From: Bacteriovoracaceae bacterium
GTDB taxonomy: Bacteria; Bdellovibrionota; Bacteriovoracia; Bacteriovoracales; Bacteriovoracaceae
Reading direction: 5' to 3'
Length of the DNA stretch: 9,333 nucleotides
Assembly: GCA_023146355.1 (NCBI GenBank)
Contig: JAGLCH010000395.1
Span: forward strand, 1 to 9,333
The notes under the pieces were generated by a model. The model saw only the letters and a program-made list of their open reading frames with translations, searched no databases and was not told the DNA's origin. The position numbers and the translations under genes are program-made. Shown here piece after piece: positions 5,966 through 9,333 of the stretch. Position 1 is the stretch's first letter. Every line of letters begins with the position of its first letter.

Positions 5966-6042
5966 GGGGGCGTAGTTAAGTTGGTTATAACGCCTGCCTG
6001 TCACGCAGGAGGCCGCGAGTTCGAGTCTCGTCGCTCCCGCCA
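5966..6042 (+). tRNA. tRNA-Asp (anticodon GTC)
   Basis: A complete 77-nt cloverleaf. The 7-bp acceptor stem pairs GGGGGCG (5966-5972) with CGCTCCC (6032-6038) with one G-U. The D arm contains GTTAAGTTGGTTATAAC, and the anticodon stem CCTGC/GCAGG encloses CTGTCAC with anticodon GTC. The T arm is CGAGTTCGAGTCTCG. Discriminator G (6039), the identity base of tRNA-Asp, is followed by an encoded CCA. It stands alone, with its own promoter and terminator. No integrase or duplicated 3' end was seen, so there is no sign that it serves here as an attachment site. Confidence 0.97.
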
Positions 6043-6070
6043 TTTCTTTTTAAGTAATGGAGCTCATTTG

Positions 6071-6102
6071 AAAAAAGCCCAGTTTAACGACTGGGCTTTT
6101 TT
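6071..6102. terminator. Bidirectional intrinsic terminator between tRNA-Asp and the 100-aa gene
   Basis: GCCCAGT (6077-6083) pairs with ACTGGGC (6090-6096) around the loop TTAACG, and the stem extends through six A-T pairs on each side. Both strands end in a T run of at least six. It ends the tRNA transcript, and on the minus strand it is the first terminator after the hybrid kinase gene. Confidence 0.93.
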
Positions 6103-6141
6103 GTTTCTAGTACCGTAAATCTACAACTAATGCAGGATCAT

Positions 6142-6444
6142 ATGAAAAAAACATTTAAGCTCACCTCTGATACTAAAAAAACTGAACGCCAAATTGACTC
6201 CGTTAGACACGAAGTAAAAAAATACGTCAAGCGTGAGCGCCGTAAAGAGTTTCCTAAAGGTTTCGACTGCTGGGAATTTCAGTGCAAAATTGGAAAAGAT
6301 GAAGATAGTGCAGAAGGTGTCGTGCTTGAAGAGATTAACTCCAAGATCGATCTGTTGGCCCAAGATGGTAATGAATCAATCTACATTGAAATACTTAGTG
6401 GCCCTGGACATCGCCCTAAAAAAGTTGACGATAGCGGGCTTTAG
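6142..6444 (+). CDS. Small basic protein, probably DUF6172 family
   Basis: A 100-aa soluble protein of unknown function. The start MKKTFKLTSD, the basic helix SVRHEVKKYVKRERRK (residues 20-35) followed by EFPKGFDCWEFQCKIG, and the late IYIEILSGPGHRPKK resemble the DUF6172 family as I remember it; that name is from memory and less certain than the gene itself. The many Lys/Arg residues in the first third could bind nucleic acid, but this is inference. There is no signal peptide or membrane segment. An in-frame ATG at 6130 would add four residues, but CAGGA (6133-6137) lies 4 nt before the ATG at 6142, which decides the start. Its last 29 bases overlap the end of the convergent hybrid kinase gene. 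No clear promoter was found in the short gap after the tRNA terminator. Confidence 0.78.
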   Translation: MKKTFKLTSDTKKTERQIDSVRHEVKKYVKRERRKEFPKGFDCWEFQCKIGKDEDSAEGVVLEEINSKIDLLAQDGNESIYIEILSGPGHRPKKVDDSGL

Positions 6445-8380
6445 AGGAAAATTCATTAAGCTCTGCACGAAATTTGCTCTTATGCACAGGCTTTTGAATA
6501 ACACGATTAATGCCACCGGAAAGAATTCCTTTGACTTCATCAGTGTCCACATGTGCGGTGAGTGCCCAGATTTCAACGGGAGGTTCACCTTTTGACTTTT
6601 CCTGCTCGCGAATAATTTTTGTTGCAGTAAGACCATCCATTATCGGCATCTGAATATCCATTAAGATGAGGTCAAAATTATTTTTCTCATTCTCAATAGT
6701 TGCTTCTTTCCCATTAGTTGCCGTAGTCAATCTGTGCTTTGTCCCCATAAGAAATAACTTCACCAGCTCTATAATATCAGCGCTATCATCCACGAGTAGA
6801 ATATTAAGCGAAGTAGGAACCTCATCTGAAATAAGAATTGGCACACCTTTGCCTGAAGGCTTCATAGCTACCTCTTTTTCGGCAGTGGGCAGATCTAAGG
6901 ATATCCTAAAACACGTTCCGACCCCTTTTGTAGAGCGTAGTATAATTATGCCTCCCATCAACTCGACTAATTGCTTTGTAATAAAAAGGCCGAGGCCAAT
7001 TCCAGAGCGCTTATGAGTCAAAAAAGCTGCCTCCTGCTCAAAGGGCTCAAATACCTTATCAATATTTCTGTTTTCGATCCCAATCCCCGTATCTTCAACT
7101 TCGAATATAACCTGGCCTCCCTCGCCTTCACAATAAAGCCTAACTGTGATCATCCCTCGCTCTGTAAATTTCAAAGCATTGTTCGTTAGGTTTGTCAGAA
7201 TCTGGCGTAAACGAAGCTCATCGACAACTCTAATAGAGTGAATACCTGATTCAAAAATATAGCGAATTTGAATATCGTTATTACTATTAATAGTATCAAT
7301 ACTGGCAATGACACTTTCAATCAAAAGGTGTAAGTCCACTGATGTAAGCTTTAACTGAAGGGAATATATATCAATGCGACCCATATCGAGGAGGTCTGAA
7401 ACCAATTTTTTAAGTACCAGAGCATTTCTCTTTAGGAGTGAGATATTCGATCTATTTTGACTATCTGCATTTTCTGAGAGCACATCAGCAATTCCAATAA
7501 TAACACTTAAGGGAGTCCGCATTTCATGACTAACGCTGGATAGAAGCTGTCCCTTCGCAAAGTTTGCACGCTCAGCTCGGAGTTTGGCCTTAAGTAATTT
7601 TGCACGGTTTAGCTCGAGGGCCCTTCTCCTTCCACAAAAAACAACACTTCCGACTCCGAGTCCTATAAGGCCCACAATCCAAAAAATAAAATGTGAAAAT
7701 AGTAATGTATAATAACTCTCGCTAATATTCTCATTAAATGTGTTCATTTTGAGGCTCAAGCTGATCGCTCCTCGAATATCACCAACTCGGTAGCCCTGAT
7801 CTTCATGACACTTAAGACAGCTTTTTTGTGTGATAAGTGGCCTAATATAGCGCATGACTTTTTCACCATTTTTATTAATGGTAATCTCAGAGAGATCTTT
7901 TTCCTTTGGATTTAGATCAAAAATTATCAGTTTCTTTTTTTCCCATTCATCGGCCACATTACTTGGATTAACTGGCCTTAGGCTGGTGATCTTACTTTCA
8001 ACACCATAAAGGTCTTTATAACGTTTCATGGTTAACCGGGTCATCCACGCAGGATTCATTAGAGTAAATTCCTTACCATCAGTTGTGGTAATATCCCTAT
8101 CTTTGACCTTATTTAAGTATTTATTTGGCAGTGTATTTTTTGTCACGGCAACATAAACTCCGCCATGACTGGCATTCCAAGAGCGGTAGACAATATCCTT
8201 TTTGATCATTTCTCTAGCGGCGACCTCAACAATTGTCTCCCTCGATTCATCAACTTTTACTAAGTTGTACCAAAATGATATCGCAAGAAAAATTGTCCAA
8301 ATAGACAAAACAACAATGGGCGTTATAATTTCTTTGAATTTAAATTTCCGTAGTGTTTTTATATTAAATCCTTTAATCAC
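6416..8380 (-). CDS. Hybrid histidine kinase with a DUF3365-type heme c sensor domain
   Basis: A 654-aa membrane sensor kinase. Order: first membrane helix (about 18-40); periplasmic DUF3365/Tll0287-like sensor (41-223) with the family pattern YRSWNASHGGVYVAVT and, near its end, the heme-c attachment motif C188-L-K-C191-H192; second helix (224-249); short coiled linker; HisKA with SHEMRTP and phospho-acceptor H285; HATPase_c with N box LTNNALKF, G1 DTGIG (430-434), FEPFEQE and G2 GIGLGLF; and a receiver with DD at 531-532, phospho-acceptor D575 in LILMDIQMP and K630. All catalytic residues are present. Bound heme would let it sense redox state or a gas such as oxygen or NO (inference). There is no output or HPt domain, so a downstream phosphotransfer partner is needed. 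The start is GTG at 8380, with GAGG 6 nt upstream. It is divergent from rubrerythrin and overlaps the convergent 100-aa gene. Confidence 0.94.
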   Translation of the reverse strand: MIKGFNIKTLRKFKFKEIITPIVVLSIWTIFLAISFWYNLVKVDESRETIVEVAAREMIKKDIVYRSWNASHGGVYVAVTKNTLPNKYLNKVKDRDITTTDGKEFTLMNPAWMTRLTMKRYKDLYGVESKITSLRPVNPSNVADEWEKKKLIIFDLNPKEKDLSEITINKNGEKVMRYIRPLITQKSCLKCHEDQGYRVGDIRGAISLSLKMNTFNENISESYYTLLFSHFIFWIVGLIGLGVGSVVFCGRRRALELNRAKLLKAKLRAERANFAKGQLLSSVSHEMRTPLSVIIGIADVLSENADSQNRSNISLLKRNALVLKKLVSDLLDMGRIDIYSLQLKLTSVDLHLLIESVIASIDTINSNNDIQIRYIFESGIHSIRVVDELRLRQILTNLTNNALKFTERGMITVRLYCEGEGGQVIFEVEDTGIGIENRNIDKVFEPFEQEAAFLTHKRSGIGLGLFITKQLVELMGGIIILRSTKGVGTCFRISLDLPTAEKEVAMKPSGKGVPILISDEVPTSLNILLVDDSADIIELVKLFLMGTKHRLTTATNGKEATIENEKNNFDLILMDIQMPIMDGLTATKIIREQEKSKGEPPVEIWALTAHVDTDEVKGILSGGINRVIQKPVHKSKFRAELNEFSSKARYRQLF

Positions 8381-8580
8381 TCATCGCCTCAAATAGATTA
8401 TTCATGAGTTAAGAAAGTAAAAATATAAATTTTCATTAAACCAATTTTCACTAGAAACAGCATCCAATCTATAATTACAGCGACTTAAGAATCTTCACGA
8501 ATCAATTTCTCAAGAATTATCATATCTTTCCATTAGCTAATGCCATCATATTTTAAACAACTAATTTCACTCAAATTGTA

Positions 8581-8609
8581 TTGATCACCACATCTCTAGT
8601 GGATAAAAT
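8581..8609 (+). promoter_or_regulatory. Candidate rubrerythrin promoter with a spacer dyad
   Basis: TTGATC (8581-8586) and TAAAAT (8604-8609) are separated by 17 bp; the -10 matches at 5 of 6. Within the spacer CCAC (8588-8591) and GTGG (8599-8602) form a small inverted repeat that could bind a regulator, though 4-bp arms are weak evidence. Transcription would start about 26 nt before the ATG. The rest of the 8381-8641 gap is very AT-rich, and I could not place a firm kinase promoter in it. Confidence 0.5.
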
Positions 8610-8641
8610 TTGTCATACATATTTTAGAATAGGAGAAATAA

Positions 8642-9223
8642 ATGGCAAGTATCAAAGGTACAGAAACTGAAAAGAATCTACTCAAATCATTTGCAGGCGA
8701 ATCACAAGCTCGCAACCGCTATACCTACTTTGCAAGTGTTGCAAAGAAAGAAGGATATGCTCAAATCTCTGCAGTTTTTGAAGAAACTGCGAATCAAGAG
8801 AAGGAGCATGCCAAGAGGTTTTTCAAATTTCTAGAAGGAGGCGACGTTGAGATTACAGCGGCATTTCCTGCAGGTAAAGTTGGAACTACAGAAGAAAATT
8901 TAAGGGGAGCAGCAGCTGGCGAACACGAAGAATGGACAGAGCTTTACCCAATGTTTGAAGAAATAGCAAAAAAAGAGGGATTCCCTGAAATTGCTGCGGC
9001 ATGGGAAAGTATCTCTATTGCAGAGAAAAGGCATGAGGAGCGCTATAGAGCTTTTCTTGCGCTGATTGAATCAGGTGAAACATTTAAGAAAAATCATTCT
9101 GTAACTTGGCGCTGCCGTAACTGTGGTTACGTACACGATGGAAATCAGGCACCAGGAACATGTCCTGCCTGCGTGCACCCACAAGCTCACTTTGAAGTCT
9201 CTCATGGAGTGACATCACTATAA
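8642..9223 (+). CDS. Rubrerythrin
   Basis: Cytosolic non-heme iron peroxidase that reduces hydrogen peroxide with electrons passed through rubredoxin-type centres; typical of anaerobes and oxygen-stressed bacteria. The 193-aa length is normal. The ferritin-like four-helix domain (about 1-145) supplies the di-iron ligands E20, E53, H56, E94, E97, E128 and H131, in the spacing of the family (GESQARNRY, QEKEH, GEHEEW, IAEKRHEERY). The C-terminal rubredoxin-like domain has C158-x2-C161 (WRCRNCGY) and C174-x2-C177 (CPACVHPQ) for one iron. AGGAG lies 6 nt before the ATG. The gene has its own promoter and is divergent from the heme-sensor kinase. It is followed by a long hairpin and then a convergent gene. 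Assignment is near certain. Confidence 0.97.
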   Translation: MASIKGTETEKNLLKSFAGESQARNRYTYFASVAKKEGYAQISAVFEETANQEKEHAKRFFKFLEGGDVEITAAFPAGKVGTTEENLRGAAAGEHEEWTELYPMFEEIAKKEGFPEIAAAWESISIAEKRHEERYRAFLALIESGETFKKNHSVTWRCRNCGYVHDGNQAPGTCPACVHPQAHFEVSHGVTSL

Positions 9224-9233
9224 AAAAGCATCT

Positions 9234-9270
9234 TTTTGATCTGTACCCCACACTGGGATACAGATCAAAA
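9234..9270. repeat. Long hairpin between convergent genes, no adjacent T tract
   Basis: TTTTGATCTGTA (9234-9245) pairs perfectly with TACAGATCAAAA (9259-9270): 12 bp. Past one C/A mismatch, CCC pairs with GGG around the loop ACACT. It starts 10 bp after the rubrerythrin stop. Unlike the other terminators here, the 3' arm is not followed by Ts on the + strand; on the minus strand a T run appears only about 6 nt beyond the stem. It may be a weak terminator, an mRNA end stabiliser or a protein site. Confidence 0.7.
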
Positions 9271-9285
9271 GGGTATTAATTTATC

Positions 9286-9333
9286 TTATTTTTTAAGGGC
9301 CTTAGTCATCTCTTCAAACCACTCAACCCTACC
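9286..9333 (-). CDS. C-terminal end of an unidentified gene running off the window
   Basis: On the minus strand the sequence reads GRVEWFEEMTKALKK and then TAA at 9286. It is the only minus-strand frame open to the window edge. The amphipathic, helix-like charged ending is typical of a real protein C-terminus, but 15 residues are too few to name a family. It converges on rubrerythrin and shares the hairpin at 9234-9270 as its downstream boundary. Confidence 0.5.
   Translation of the reverse strand, partial: GRVEWFEEMTKALKK

Noticed and set aside
5966..6042. tRNA-Asp as an attachment site for an integrated element
   Set aside because: No integrase gene and no repeat of the tRNA 3' end in the window; the flanking genes look chromosomal.
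6233..6636. Plus- and minus-strand frames across the kinase/100-aa gene overlap
   Set aside because: Shadows of the receiver domain and of the DUF6172-like gene, both of which show family motifs.
8378..8384. ATG overlapping the kinase start as a possible upstream start
   Set aside because: It is out of frame and meets a stop after three codons; the GTG at 8380 is the start.
8401..8480. Minus-strand 21-codon hydrophobic frame upstream of the kinase
   Set aside because: It reads as a short AT-rich peptide but lacks a proper ribosome binding site, unlike the frame at 622-696.

Overview
The window is AT-rich chromosomal DNA with densely packed bacterial genes. Gene content (glyA, nusB, a GreB-type factor, a DUF3365-type heme-sensor hybrid kinase, rubrerythrin, an SO_0444-type metal permease) suggests a free-living Gram-negative bacterium. 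An origin in Bdellovibrionota (Bacteriovorax/Halobacteriovorax-like) is my best guess, but it rests on general resemblance and not on a diagnostic marker. I see no insertion sequence, CRISPR array, integrase or phage gene.

Left part (1-1732, + strand): the 3' part of glyA ends at a strong bidirectional terminator. A 315-bp gap up to the corrected nusB start (GTG at 865) holds a nusB promoter and, on the minus strand, a tiny hydrophobic reading frame with a good ribosome binding site that reads into the same terminator. nusB is followed after 7 bp by an unrecognised 134-aa gene, probably its operon partner.

Middle (1729-4898, - strand): reading leftward, a metal-efflux-type permease overlaps a small cysteine-containing lipoprotein gene by 11 bp, and that pair ends at a terminator. 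Next come a greB-like gene and a SAM methyltransferase gene joined stop-to-start, then a single-domain response regulator with its own promoter. The response regulator converges on the 134-aa gene, and their stop codons interlock.

A 176-bp divergent region (4899-5074) separates the permease operon from a TauE/SafE permease gene on the + strand. It holds candidate promoters in both directions and a short dyad overlapping the permease-side -10 element. Then come a strong promoter, tRNA-Asp(GTC) with encoded CCA, and another bidirectional terminator.

Right part (6142-9333): a 100-aa gene (probably the DUF6172 family) converges on, and overlaps by 29 bp, a hybrid histidine kinase whose periplasmic sensor carries a CxxCH heme-attachment motif. 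The kinase is divergent from rubrerythrin, a non-heme-iron peroxide-defence protein, so a redox or gas-sensing module is plausible. A long perfect hairpin follows rubrerythrin, then the last residues of a minus-strand gene that runs off the window.

The most unusual signals are the minus-strand micropeptide between glyA and nusB, the coupled permease/Cys-lipoprotein pair, the heme-kinase/rubrerythrin pairing, and the antisense layouts created by bidirectional terminators. None of them proves a new system from sequence alone.
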